Source: Cloeon dipterum (Eukaryota > Arthropoda > Insecta > Ephemeroptera > Baetidae). From it: 64,000 nucleotides of DNA. Within the stretch, counting starts at the first letter, position 1, and each line of letters opens with the position of its first letter. A model generated the notes under the pieces. That model ran no database searches, was not told the DNA's origin, and saw nothing but the letters and a program-made list of their open reading frames with translations. Where the stretch lies: NCBI RefSeq assembly GCF_949628265.1, contig NC_088789.1:20453883-20517882 (forward strand), given 5' to 3'. Made by a program: the position numbers and the translations under genes. This document shows, piece after piece, positions 39,310 to 52,037 of the stretch.

Positions 39310-39372
39310 GTGCAGAATAATGCGTCCGCCGCCGCCAGGCCCCAGCCGCCGAAGACGTCGGCAAGAAAGCCG
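39310..39372 (+). CDS. Orphan internal exon of an unidentified + strand gene
   Basis: A 63-nt block bounded by an excellent acceptor (CCTCTGCTTTTTCTGTCGCAG, ending at 39309) and a consensus donor (CCG|GTGAGT). Its length is divisible by three. In frame 0 it encodes 21 residues, beginning VQNNASAAARPQPPK and ending TSARKP. A second frame is also open (Pro-rich, then five Arg), and the third is closed. It is much GC-richer than the flanks. I cannot find neighbouring exons with equal certainty, so the host gene must have introns of many kb, with the - strand cuticular genes lying within or beside it. Confidence 0.5.
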
Positions 39373-42300
39373 GTGAGTTGACTCTAATTTTTTTTCCAGC
39401 AAACGATCGAATATGAATCCGTCCGTGGCCGCAAGTCAGGGCTGGTCCATTAATTAATTTGTCGTGCCCGCCGCGCGTTTTTTCGCTCTTTCTTTCTCTC
39501 CCACGTCGCGCGCGTTCGCACTCTCAGACCTTCGAGCGAGCCGGCAACAAAACTCGTGCGTAACAATCAAAACAGAGGCCGCCTTAATTCATTCGATGCG
39601 CCGCGCGGAAAAAATACGCAGGTAATATTGAAATTCGAGCGCGCGTGCCACACAAATCACATCTTTTTCGCCTCACTCCTTCAGTAAACAAACGAGAATG
39701 CTTCTTTCGTAAGCGGAAAAAAATTTAATTACCGTGTGAGCTGCGTGGGTATTAGCTCATTAACTAATTGCACGTTTGTTTGGAGCATTTCAGTGTGTGT
39801 TGAGCGGCCTAAATTATGATATAATCACTCACGGTCCTCCTATTTTTTCTTTATCTCTAATCTACTGTCAAAATTGACGCCAGCAAAACAAACAACTCAA
39901 ATTTTGGGACCATCTAGAGGAATAAATTATGCTTAACTTACAAAAATAATAATCCGCCACACCTTGAACTCACTGAAAAAGATAATCTAAAATTACACCT
40001 CGAGAACTACTTGCAGAAGGTTGCTGCAATTGTTGCCACATGCATGCAAATTTTTTTTAAGGTTGTGCAGCACAATTACATTTTCTCTTACATCCAATTA
40101 TGAAGGCTCTGTTGTTTGGTGAAATATGTCGTTGATGCTCTTCCCGGAATCAAAATGCACTTTGTGGGCTGGCGGTTTCACAGTCGACTGGCTCTTGAAA
40201 TCGCCTCTTTTCTGCAATTTTATTTATTGTGTTGCCGACAGCTCGTGCGCATAGACGTGCAATTTGCTGTGATATTTATTGATGTGTTGAAAATAGGAAA
40301 AGAGCATTTTTTCTCGTTTCGTAAATTTAATAACTGCGTGCTCATTATTACTCATCCTTAGGAAAATACCCGGACTGTTTCGAAATAACCGATTTTATCC
40401 AGGCAATAATTATGATTTAAAACTAAGCGTTTTAGCTATTTTTGCCTACAAAATTAAATATATTTATTATGGCTTGAATGTGTTTTAAAATACCTCCAAC
40501 ATTCTTAAGTGGGCAGTTTTTAAATTAAATATATGTTATTCATTATTTTCAACTCTCTGCTAAATTTATTATTGATTTCACGAACAAAATATTTTCTTGC
40601 TGAAATTAAGTCAGAGAAGGACATTCACCTATATAAAAGTTTACCCTTTTGATACACTTAATTTTTAATGATGCAATTTTAGTGCTACCAATCAGTATTC
40701 CTTTTATATTAAATTAAATTATCATTAGCCAAATTAAAAACAGTCAAATAATACAAAATAAATAGACGTCTAAGTTAACAGAAATTTAATGAATTAGTTC
40801 GTTCCGAAGAGGTTGAGTTCTCTTTTTAACAAGTAGAATGAAGCTTGTGTTGGTTCATGAAGTAAAGAGATGCGGGCCGAAAGAAGCCTGTAAAGTATAC
40901 TTCCAGCGCAACTTTCAAGTCGTTCAAGTTGCCAACATCTGCGACGTTAAAATCCGTTCCTTGCGTCATTCATGAACAGGTGACAAAATGATGCGTCATT
41001 ACTCTTGTTTATTCTTTCTCTATAGTCAAATACAATAAAATACATTGTAAATCAAAGATTTCAGTCCCTATGAAAACTGTCCGCTTAACATGGAAAGCTT
41101 TTCAAAAGAAAAAGAAAAAATTTCACGAAGATAACATCATCTTAGAGATCGTTCAATATAACTGGAATTATTTTTATTTATATTGGATTTAGTTACTGAT
41201 GGACACTTTTAAAAATCAAAATGTAGAAATCTTGGAAAATGAATAATCAAACTGCAAATAAAAAAACAAAATAACGGATTTTTGGTAGTTGCTAAATGTG
41301 AGGCAACTATAGTCTTAAAATTTTAAATATATACATAATTATTGTTTATACATTAATTAACACTTCTGCTTACGTGTCAAAAAGAAAAATTTTAAAAGGT
41401 TATTAATTTATCATGTAAAAAAATTTAATAATATAATTTCCTTTTTTTTAATAAATTTATTTTTTTCTAAGAGTATTTTTAATAGTAGCCTTAATAATTT
41501 TTAACCTTTTTTCTACTAATTATTAACTATATTTAAAATTGCACCGGCATATTAAAATGCAAATACGCGTGTCTGCGTGATTAATCAATGGCATCTTGAA
41601 TCACCTTCGATTTTCTTGTTCTCTCTGGTGCAGATAAACAGTAAATTATGATTATTTTGCCTACTTCGCCATGTTTGTAAAACTGATTAACTCTTAATTT
41701 ATTAAATTTTTCTAAAATTATATTGTAAGTCTAATTGATTTATAGATTAAAATAAAAAAAAAACAGACGCAAGGCATATTTTCAAGAAAATAAATTTTTT
41801 AACTCTCTTTTTGCTACCTACAAATATTATTATTTTTTATCTGCGATGAAATAAAGTAGGAATTGTAAAATAGTGATGATGAAATATTTATTAGACACCA
41901 CAGGTGTACAACAGCAGACATATACAATAATTAAATCACAGGTTCATTGCTAGTTTTTGTTTTGGCGGCTTGGCACAGTGTCAAAGTGTTGTTATCACTT
42001 TTCGAGAAAATGGTAGAAACTGATTGGTTTATCACCGAATTTGCACTCACAGTCCTCACTGGCGCAGGAGTGATAGGTCAATTTTTTACAAATCAAATCA
42101 GTGAAAACCGTGACAAGCGTGTCTCGTGAAAATGTGTCTGTTATTAAAAAGGGCTCCCTTCCAATTTTGGTTGACCATGGCGAGGGTGACGAAAAATAGT
42201 CAAGAATAATATAAATAACAGAGACTATTTTACGAGGACGAGTTCAAATTTCATTTCATCGCCAAAAATTTCTGCCTAGGTTGCAAAATGTTTGAAATAA

Positions 42301-42544
42301 CTTCTTCCATTTTGATATATTTTTCTAGAGAATTTAACCATTAACTCGCATGTTTTACTACTAAATGGGACATTTTAATTGTCCTACTTTGGGAAATACG
42401 TCCTGAAGCAGGAAGCAATCATGCAAAGTAGTCTGAAGGCTCCTGCCTCGTCTTCACTCTTAAGTCTTTGAAAAAAATGTTTACTGCTTGCCACCAGAAG
42501 GAAATTTTTAATCGAATCCTCTCGTAGACTCGCAGTGTTAAGGC

Positions 42545-42865
42545 ATAGTGCATGCAGTTTAAAGATAATTTGAGATATTTGAGCATTTTGGGGATCTAAT
42601 ACTATAGCTTCCGTATGTCAGAGATGGCAAAAAGTGGTTAATCAACGTGTTCAAATAACTCAACGGGCTGGTATCGGCGCATCGGCGCCGACTCGCTGGT
42701 ATTCGCACCTTTTCAGCGGCATGAGGTGAGGGACAGCAACTGTCTGGCGCGTTTCAATAAAAGATCTGAGTGAGGGGAGGCGACAAGTTGGTCACGTTGG
42801 ACCCAAGCTCCTCTGCGGCCACTTGGGCCCCACGTTATCCGCACGTTGTTATTGGAACCCGGATG
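42545..42865. repeat. Dispersed repeat family R1, copy 2
   Basis: See the copy at 15550-15835. Here the order is GGGGATCTAATAC, CAGAGAT, CCTTTTCAGCGG, TGTCTGGCGCGTTTCAAT, GGGGAGGCGA, TCACGTTGGACCCAAGCTCC and CGGCCACTTGGGCCC. Ends are approximate. Confidence 0.7.
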
Positions 42866-43065
42866 AGAAAAAATATCGTTTTCAACTACTCATCTAACCA
42901 CGAGAAGAAGAACAATTTCAAACGCATGAAATAAAATGCAAATATTTTAGTTCGAAAAGTGAGTTGTTATTTGGTTCAATTTTTATTGTTCTTGAGCAGG
43001 TACTGACAATCGTTCATCTGGGGTTGTAATGTACATCTGGGGCTTGTTTGGCTGATAGTGACAGC

Positions 43066-43861
43066 TTAGAAGTATCCGCCATAGCCGAAACCGCGGTGGA
43101 GTCCACCGTAGCCGTATCCGCCATAGCCACCGAGTCCGCCGTAGCCGTATCCGCCGTAGCCTCCGAGTCCACCGTATCCGCCGTAGATGCCGCGTCCGTA
43201 GATGCCACGTCCGTAGAATCCGGGATAGCCACCGTAGAAGCCGCCACCGTAGGGCAGACCGAAGCCGATGCCGCGCTTCTCCACCACCTTGGAGTCTTCG
43301 GACGAGGCCTCGGAGGTCTCCGCGGTGACGGTGGCGATGATGGCCAGGGCCAGGACGAAAAGAAGCTGCAAAAATCACGTTAAATTAGCATAAAAATAGG
43401 TGGAAATCGAGCGCTTCCAAATAAAAAAGCAATGACATTTTTATAGAGAATAAACTATAGACAGTACAAATGCATTCTAGACAAAAATAATTGAAAAAAA
43501 TTGCTCACATCTTTTTAAAAAAAGTAAACAGGAAGTGATACAGAATTTACAGGATTTTGTATAAAGGGCATGTGCAGATTTTCAGGCTAAATCGGACTTT
43601 AAAATAAAATTAAAAATCGAAATTAGAAAAAATTTTATGACATGGGATGCCCTTTAAATTCTGAAATTTAATCATAAATAAAAAAATGAAAGAATTTTAT
43701 CACAATTTAAAATAACTGTAATATAAAATCATCACATAATTTTAAAGAAAAAACGGTCTGCTAGAGAGTGATTGGAAGTCACTTGATAGCAGTGAGAGAA
43801 AAGGAAAAACACGAGTTGTTGCTGCTGGGAAAGCGCACAGAGAACTCACCTGAGCCTTCAT
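43066..43861 (-). CDS. Secreted Gly/Tyr-rich (GGYG) protein, 103 aa
   Basis: Exons on the - strand: 43850-43861 (ATG, 4 codons) and 43066-43365 (TAA), with a 484-nt intron in phase 0. The signal peptide is about residues 1-19 (MKAQ + LLFVLALAIIATVTA). The acidic pro-region ETSEASSEDSKVVEKR ends in KR at 34-35. The mature part of 68 residues starts GIGFGLPYGGGFYGGYPGFY, then GRGIYGRGIYGGYGG, two GLGGYGGYGYG units and LHRGFGYGGYF. TATA box at 43925-43931; polyadenylation signal at 42982-42987. The size and KR-then-GGY layout resemble both glycine-rich cuticle proteins and the GGY-type neuropeptide-like/antimicrobial peptides known from nematodes. Composition alone cannot separate these. Confidence 0.87.
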
Positions 43862-43924
43862 TGTTGAGGTGTGATTGTTGTCTGATGAGCAACGAGTTGT
43901 GATTTTACCGGCGCATGGCTCGTC

Positions 43925-43931
43925 TTTTATA
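43925..43931 (-). promoter_or_regulatory. TATA box of 103-aa GGYG gene
   Basis: TATAAAA on the - strand, about 64 nt upstream of the ATG. Confidence 0.75.
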
Positions 43932-46900
43932 CTGCTGGCGGACAACCCTTTCCCCTCCCCGTGCTCACTTGCTGCGGTGGTTTCGTTTGCGTCTTCATTT
44001 CTGACAACGAAGGTGTGTGTGTGTGCCGTGCACTCGCCTAGTTGGTTTCGTCATTGACGCAATGCCGACATGAAATGTGTCAGCGCACCGAAATGATCGT
44101 TTCCTTTTGTTTTACATAAAACGCAGCAGGCGAGTTGCCTCAAATCCGTCGATTACGCCGCGACGGCGACCCTCACCATAAAAAATAGCGTGTACCTTTC
44201 TTCACTCGCGAGAGGCTCAGTGTCAAACGCACGCAGAGTGCGTATGGCAAAATTCGTGTCTTTCAGCACAGCACGAAATGTCTGTAGGCTCAATTTTGCA
44301 CTCAATTTCGACAAGGTTGTCTAATTGCGACACATTTGCTTGCAGAAAATTCGCACTGAGCCGTTTGATTGCACTAATTTATGTTCGTGTGTTATTAAAA
44401 TATACTTGAAATATTTTTTATATAAGATAGCATGGTTGAGAAATGGAATATAAATAATCTTTAATTTGTTTTGTAATAAGAAAGTGCTCAAAGAGGAATC
44501 TCTCAGGATGTTAATTTTGTGTTTAAATTGGTGGCGAATACGTCGTTCTGATGAACCTTTCAATAATGTTAGTAAGATAACCAGGTGAAAATTTCGAATC
44601 CAACTATTTTGGTGAATTATGTGTATTTCTGAAGGAGTAAAATCCCCCAAGGAAAATATTTTCAACACGAATTTGAAAGCCAGTTTTCATTCAATCACAA
44701 TTATACATAATTTATGTATTATGATACGTATAGACTCATGTGTAATGCATTTTTACTCTCCGGTCGAGTCACAACAATTTCAATTTTATTGGGAAAATCT
44801 GGAATGGCTTCTTTAAATCACTTAAAATGATTTTAAAATATGAAAAGCTCCAAAAATTTCTGAGCAGACTAACTTACCGCCTTTTTTCATTGGGAAAAGA
44901 CTCACCGAGTTTTTAGATTTTTCATAGTGCATAACAACGTTGATTTAAAATTTTGTTTCGCACTTTTATACAGTTTCTGCTTGTCATTTTTTCCTTTGTT
45001 TGTGATTTCAACAGTTTATTTTTCGATTTTATTATGTTATACATTATGAGCATTCAACAACGATACAATAAATCAATCAATTTGTATAATTTTCAAGTTT
45101 AGTTACGTTGCTAATGCGTAACGTTAAAAAGAATCTGCGTTATGGATTGTAGTTAAGGTCTTTCGTTTTCTTTCGTGTCGCACAAAGTAAAAGGAAATAT
45201 TTTATATAATTTTTTAATTAAACAAATTTAAAAAATATTAAAAATACACAGTTAAATTGTTACTTGGTTAACATAATATAACTTTTTAAATTTTTAATAA
45301 GCAACACATAATTGTACTTTAATTTTAATATTTTTTTTTAAATTTTATCTTTAAAATTTTACTTATTTTAACTGTTTTTTTAAGTTTTATGCAAAGTTTT
45401 ATTTAATACACAAATAGCTTAATTTTTTTATAAATAATGGCAACTGCTAATAAAGGTATATAATTGATGTGAATAATAGAGTCAGAATATGGTTTTTATG
45501 GTGCTGAGGATTTTAAGTATTGCTTAAATATTTTATTTTACAATTGCAATTGCAGCTAATATTTGCTGCACAGATTCCTGAGCTAGAAGCTAGAACGGAA
45601 CATCAGCTGCAATAAATTCTGTTAAATGTTATACACTAATTTTAAATCAACATGATTATCATCTGAAAATACATGCACCACTTGCAGATATAAACTCAAG
45701 TTGAAGATTGAACACACATATAAAAATTACATTTTGAAGATTTCAAGCACATATTACTTTAATCTTGATAACTATTTTAACATCGCGTAATTAAACTTGT
45801 CCTCTGCTATCTTCCTCTCTCTTACATTTGTTTGTTTTTGTTGTAGATAATAAGCTTCATACACTTTCACGCTTGCTTTAGCGCGATGATTTTAATTTGG
45901 CGTGTCTTCCATATTCATTCTACTGCTGAAGAAATCTGGTTTGTCCCTTTCGGACTTTTTTTTACAAAATTTTGAATGTTCAATAAATTTATTGATAAAT
46001 ATCACTGCAGGATCTTTTTGATGATTTCTCTTGTTATGACTTGAAACGTTCAATCGTTTTTTTACTTATGCCCTTGAAATCTCTCATCTCATAGGCTTCA
46101 ATTTTCACAATAGAGCTGTTTTCTAGGACTGGAAATGAGTGAGACTAATTAGCAAGTTTAATTATCTCGCACCAAATTAATTTCTTCATTATTTTTAATT
46201 TAGTGAAATTCAAAAAAAACCATCATATTTCTCCAGAACTATTCACATTTATTTATCAAACTCGGCCTTGCCAGCCTGGAGCCTTTGTGTAAAGCCGATG
46301 AAACGTTCCGTGTCAATTTTTGCGTTCAATAAAGTGTGCGGTTTAATGTGCACACACTGGAATTGCTCTTCGATTTTCTTTGTTTCAAGGCACCTGCTCG
46401 AGCAGAAAGCGGCAGTACCGAGAAAACTACGCGACCGTGAAAACGGACGCTAATAAAAATGAAACCGGTGGTCCAGAATGACAAGAGAGCATAGTGCTTC
46501 ATTTTCTCACAAATAATGAGAGTAAAGTATTTCCTCTATAGAGACACAGAGTGTAATAAGCACACAGACCTCTGGAGATGATTATGATGTTTAGGAGGTG
46601 CAAAGTGAGTTTGCGCAAAATTGTAATCACGTTTTAATTATAGCCTTTTATCCTATTTTCATGGTTGTGGTTTTCCAGCTGCTGCGTCCGTAGCTATATA
46701 TTAAAAATACACTGCTAATCACTTTATGAAAAGATTTTATTCGAGCTGACTCGTCAATAAATTGCGAAACCAGTTCTTCGCATGCGAGTTTTAATTGAGA
46801 TAAAATTAATGCTTTCAGCCGTCAACCTCGCTCTCAACATTTCAATACACAAATCAGCCAGCTAATTACGTTTCTCAGCGCGATATTTAGTGCACTATTC

Positions 46901-48768
46901 AAACGTCAAGCTTTTTCAGAGCTTAAAAATATTGTGCGCTTAAATTCGAACACGTGTGTACATCGATTGAAAAATTGTATTCAGCTGTAAAGCAAGTTAA
47001 GCACCTACAAATTACGTATAATTCTTCAAGCTAAGTTGAAATTCCGTCAGGAGCAAACTCACAGGCCGCAGAATTTTTGGTACTGGGAATATATTTATTA
47101 ACTTTAGCACGTCGATTTAATTCTCTGCAAAAATTAAATATCTTTAAAAGATATTTTTATTGCATTAAAAAATTGAGTTAAATGGTTAAATCCGAGTTTT
47201 ACCAACAATTTTTGTGGTTAATGAACATGAATTTGTGGAAATTGTTAATAAATGTTTTTTATCCTGTCATGAGCTTGAAAAAATATAGTAATACAAATTT
47301 AATGTGCAAATCGTCCTGGTCCCGTTAAAATTACGCAACGTTCAACAAACACCCAAAATTTCATAGTCGAATTGATTGTTGACCTTTTCTTGCAACAAGG
47401 AAATTCGCGTTTGGTTGTTGAAAGTTGCGCAATTTTCGTCCGAAAATAGTTAAAACTTGCCTCTAAAACCAATTAAACTTAAGCTTGAAGCTCCTTTTAA
47501 AAACTGAATAAATCATATATCATATACAAAATTTCAACATCCAGGAAAATTTTATATTCGCAAGGATATTTAAAACAGTTTTCGTTTTCATTAGGGTAAA
47601 AGTTCTGGCAAAGAATATTTTTTTTAAAAAAAAATGTATGTTTTATTCGTTTTGTTTTTGTCATGCGAGAAAATAAAAAAAAATCAAAATTATTGCTCAA
47701 ATACGATTGTTAATAGCCGATAACGATAAAAAAAACCCTATAAAAAGGTAGGAAATCGCTTAGCGTTTTTTTTTAACATTCTTGGTTGGATGCGAATTTT
47801 TGTTTTAATATTAGTCTATTTTATCTTTTAAAAATATCATCAAATTTGGACAGGAGCGTAAGATTTTCCGTTACTAATTTAATTATCATTTTTTACAACA
47901 ACAACGGGTTAATTGGGCTAGTAAGATGTCAAAAAATCGTCCAAATCGACTCAGATAGCGTATAATTGCTCTGAAAAACTATTTTCCGTATTAAACACCG
48001 TCTAACATTCACAGTCTTAACTTTTTTGCACTATATTCAGTCGCACTTGATATGGTTTAAAGTAGATGAAATAGGAAAAAGAGGTAAAATATTTGTATTT
48101 GCATTGCATTTTGTAAGAAACTTGCGGTGAGATCTGTGTGAAACTCGCCTCGTAATTGACAGAGCTTCCTCAATGCACTTATGTTTTAATAATTTTTCGA
48201 TTCTCATGCATAAATCATTTCATTGCATTGAAATAATCCTGAATGGGGACTTTCCAAACAAAAGCGATTGAATTACGCGACGCTCGCATGTGCACAGCTA
48301 GTTATTTTTACTATGAAGACAACGCGGAGACGAATTATGTGAATTAAGGACGCGCGTCGAGGGCGATCAGTTTAATCCTCCTGCAGCAACGCCTGGGAAG
48401 TTCCCGCCGCGCAACAAGAGTTTTGCATTATATTTCGAACAATTTTTCTTTCACTTGCGTGTAAGAGGTTGCGTCATTCTCCCTTTCTGAATGAACTTGT
48501 CCTTTCATTCAAACTGTCACGGTTAATGCAATTTTAATTGGATTTAATTATGAAATCAAGCCCAATGGTACCAACTTATCAGGTAAGATACATTATTTTT
48601 TAAAATTCAAAATATAAAATTATAAAGTTTCATGAGATTTTTTTTTTAAATCCTTGACACTAAAGGAAGGAAAGTAAACGCAAATGGATAAGCTTTTCTA
48701 CAAAATTTATTAAGTTTCATTGTTCATCCAGTGTACTATCACAGAGCAGTCGTTGACTTTATGTCAAA
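43932..48768. other. Intergenic region, no gene called
   Basis: Mostly AT-rich. A possible short + strand first exon at 48550-48582 ends in a strong CAG|GTAAGA donor and is given as a finding. A - strand AATAAA signal lies at 48706-48711. Nothing else was recognised. Confidence 0.35.
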
Positions 48769-49934
48769 CTAGCCTAAGATTCCACCCAATCCGCTGCTAA
48801 ATCGGTTGTAGCCTTGGCTGTATCCTCCGTATCCTCCGTATCCCTGGCCGTATCCTCCGTATCCCTGGCCGTATCCTCCGATTCCCTGGCCGTAACCTCC
48901 GTATCCTCCCCTGTGTCCACCGAATCCAGCGCCGTAGTTGCTGAGTCCGTAGCCGCCGTAGCGACCACCGTATCCTCCATGATGGCCTCCTCCGATTCCA
49001 CCATAGCCGCCGCCAAAGCCGCCGCCATAGCCGCCACCATAGCCGCCGCCGTAGCCGCCGCCGTAGCCGCCACCGTAGCTGCTGATACCGCCAATTCCGC
49101 CATATCCACCGTAGATGCCGCGCTTCTCCACCGTCTTTTCGTCGGCTTCTTTCTGGACCTCAACTGCGCTGGCTGCGGCCACGGCCAAAACCATTATCAT
49201 GGCCTGAAAGAAAAAAGAAAATCATAAACTTTATGGTAAAGATGAAAAGCAAAATTGTGAAAACCCCCCTTTTTAATTTTCTTTAAATGGGGGAAGGGCT
49301 GAAACTCTCTCAGGATGCCGTTTAAATTTGCGAGAAAATCGGCTCAAAGTTTTTTTTTTGTGAAATCTTGAAATAGTTATTTTTTTTTTTTTGAAAAAAC
49401 AAATGCTAACGTTTCTATTGGCTGGACTGATTTTTGGTTTAAACTCACCAAAAAATCATTTTTAATGACAGGATTGAGTCTGAAATCGCAGTGGATATGC
49501 TTAAAAAATTGAAAGTAAATGTGGCGCCATCTATTAGTGGCATTGTACACTAAAGGCATTTGCAAGTGGTGCATTTTTGGCCTGTAAAGCTCAAATTTAA
49601 GGAAATACTAATTTAAAGGAATGTGAAAAGTTAAAATGTCTTGAAAATGATAGAAACAAACTTTTCAAATTCAACTGGAAAGTCATGTACAAAAAATGGT
49701 TCAAATTAAAAATTTTGAGCTGAAATAACTTGTTTCAAAAAAGAGCTTTCAGTTCGTATTCAGAATCAGGATTCTACAAAAAACCGCTGAAATTTCAAAC
49801 AGAAAGAGATTATAAATTGCTTTCGAAATTGAACGCCTCCTCATTAGCAATCGATATCCAATCACGATGGAAAGGATAATTAAAACCGCATATTGCCAAA
49901 GAAACTCTATTATAATACTCACAAAGGATTTCAT
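48769..49934 (-). CDS. Secreted Gly/Tyr-rich (GGGYGGGY) protein, 148 aa
   Basis: Exons on the - strand: 49923-49934 (ATG, 4 codons) and 48769-49203 (TAG), with a 719-nt phase-0 intron. The signal peptide is about residues 1-17 (MKSF + AMIMVLAVAAASA). The pro-region VEVQKEADEKTVEKR ends in KR at 31-32. The mature part starts GIYGGYGGIGGISSYGGGYG, continues with a run of GGGY units, a His-containing middle (GGIGGGHHGGYGGRYGGYG) and three GYGQGYGG units, and ends RFSSGLGGILG. The TATA box at 49991-49997 is about 57 nt upstream. It is closest in style to the 103-aa gene at 43066-43861. The intron holds unusual homopolymer-rich DNA but no gene. Confidence 0.88.
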
Positions 49935-49990
49935 CTTGCTCGTTGGGTAGTCGAAGAAGGTGTGATGCTTTGTCGGTGGAAGCAGTGCCC

Positions 49991-49997
49991 TTTTATA
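49991..49997 (-). promoter_or_regulatory. TATA box of 148-aa GGGY gene
   Basis: TATAAAA on the - strand, about 57 nt upstream of the ATG. Confidence 0.75.
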
Positions 49998-52037
49998 TCA
50001 CCCTGCCGCTTCATTCCTTTCTCTGGGAGGCCGCCAAGCAATGAGCAGACAATTAGCCGAAATTTGCGTCATGCTGAGTATTCTAGGCTGCTTGTTACAC
50101 ACACAAACGCACACTCCAGTTACCGACAATCTGGAGCTTCCTCTCGAACGTTTGCAAAGCTGCAAAAGGAATTGTCATAGCGCAGCACGCACTCACCGCA
50201 CTCTCCTCATCTCGTGTCACAGCAGCCAACAATTTTAGTCTATTTCTGCTCTTTGAAATTTTGTTTTGGATTAAAACAAATTCTCAGTTCAAATAAAAAT
50301 TAATTAAAATATTAATATTTTGCTAGGAAAATATTTAATAAGTCAGAATTTTATATTATTTAATATTTAGACGATGCAATGTTTTATAGTAAATGTTCAT
50401 AAATGTTCGGACCATTTAATGAAGTTATTAACTTCACATATAGATCCAGTTGTTGATGCACATAATATAAATACGTTTAAGATGGTATAATTCATAATAA
50501 TAAAGTAATATAATTTTTATTTTGCCTCTTTAATACGCATTTTAAACTAAATAACAAAATTATTTTTAAATATTTTATTAAAAAAATGCTTAGAATTCTA
50601 AATTAAATAGTAAAAATTTGAATTCCGAATTTAATTTTACATTTATTCTTTTATTTATTCTTTTTTAGTTTTACACTTGTTGCGACATCCAATCGGCTGA
50701 AATTGGACTGAGAGCGATTAACGCCGAGCAATTACACAGCAGAGATTTCGGCGCTGGCGGAGGAATTTCCGATCAATTATCGTGATCAAATCTTGCCGAG
50801 CGATTTTTGGCGGCAGGTGGTGTCAAATTAGCAGCACGACGCTGGGCGACGCCAACAGCAACAGCACATTCCTGCGAAATTATTGCGCGTACACACTTTA
50901 TTTCTGCTTTAATTAATCGCGAGTAGTGTCGAAAATGCAAGGTTTCCCACCGCAGGTGAATTGGGTCAGTGCTTCGTCTGACAAGCCCGAGCAGGATGCA
51001 CCTTACATGTCAAAACGTTTGACTTTTGAGACAAAGGTCACCGAATGTGTCATCTTCGTGCTATTTTCCGCGAACGTTTCAAAATGTCAAAAAAGTGCGC
51101 GGGGAAGGTTGAACAAGGGCCAAAAAATGACGTGATTTTGCAAATGTGGAGGTTAATTACCTGAGTTACAAATAGTTTTTAAATTAACACGGTGTTTATA
51201 TATTTAAAGAAAAATTAAGAAATACTTTTTGCCTATAGTTTTAGCAGAAAATTTATCTTTTAAACGATTCCAGACAGTCTTTTGTTAATACATTTGTTTA
51301 AAATCTTGCAGCGTTAATTTAAATTTTTAATTTCTGTTCTCTCCAAAAAAGGTGATTTTAATTTGTTCATTTAGCCGATATAGATGGTCTTAGATTATTT
51401 ATAGATGAAAATGTAGACGCTTTTTCAGTTTAAGATGGCTACACGGACGATTTTAGGAGTGGTTTAAATGGCTTCAAATTTGCATTTTCAAATTTAATTT
51501 AGAGATTTTTAAATTAAATTAAAAATAAATTCTCTTTAAATTTTTCAGTTATGTAAAGCAAAATTTATATATATACAAACAAGAAGGTATATTTCAAGAT
51601 GGATAAAGAGACAAAAATATTTTTGTTAGCAAAAATCAGTAAAGTGAGATTTTGTATGATTTAAATTTTTGTAAAATAGTCTGATTTTTTCTCCTTTGAT
51701 ACTCTCTAAAAATTTGAATTCATGCAATTTTTATAATTTCTAGAAGTTTAAACAATTCGTTACTTGGCAGCATCCTCTTAACATTCCATTTTTTTATTCC
51801 AACTTAGGGTTATTTATATTATTTATTTATTTAATTTTCGTCTTTTATAGAAAGCAAACAACACAAATTAATATTGTAATATATTAATTTTATTGAGTTA
51901 TGATATAGCTCATACACGTTTATTTTACAACCATGCAATTTATCACAAGCATTTTATGCACATTGCTCTCTTTAGCGTTGTTATTAACAGGACAGACACC
52001 AAATCACAAACCGAAGAAACAAAAAATATTCCGTGAT
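49998..52037. other. Intergenic region
   Basis: A GC-richer patch at 50670-51130 interrupts AT-rich DNA. A + strand frame there (from the ATG at 50935) has no recognisable content. - strand AATAAA signals near 51888-51893 fit the 3' end of the next gene. Nothing else was recognised. Confidence 0.35.

Larger units (their letters stand above)
34793..43065. other. 8.3-kb largely gene-free region with repeats and one orphan exon
   Basis: Holds both copies of a local duplication (34983-35119 and 36283-36421), an R2 repeat copy (35764-35965), a 24-bp-period AT repeat (38132-38175), an isolated + strand exon (39310-39372) and an R1 repeat copy (42545-42865). GC-richer patches around 36400-37500 and 39270-39800 may be regulatory. 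A - strand AATAAA signal at 42982-42987 serves the next gene. Confidence 0.35.

Noticed and set aside
43048..43383. 111-codon + strand frame
   Set aside because: Antisense of the 103-aa GGYG gene, same cause.
48814..49227. 137-codon + strand frame rich in Ser/Val/Ala
   Set aside because: Antisense shadow of the Gly/Tyr repeat gene; repetitive GGN-TAY codons leave other frames open.
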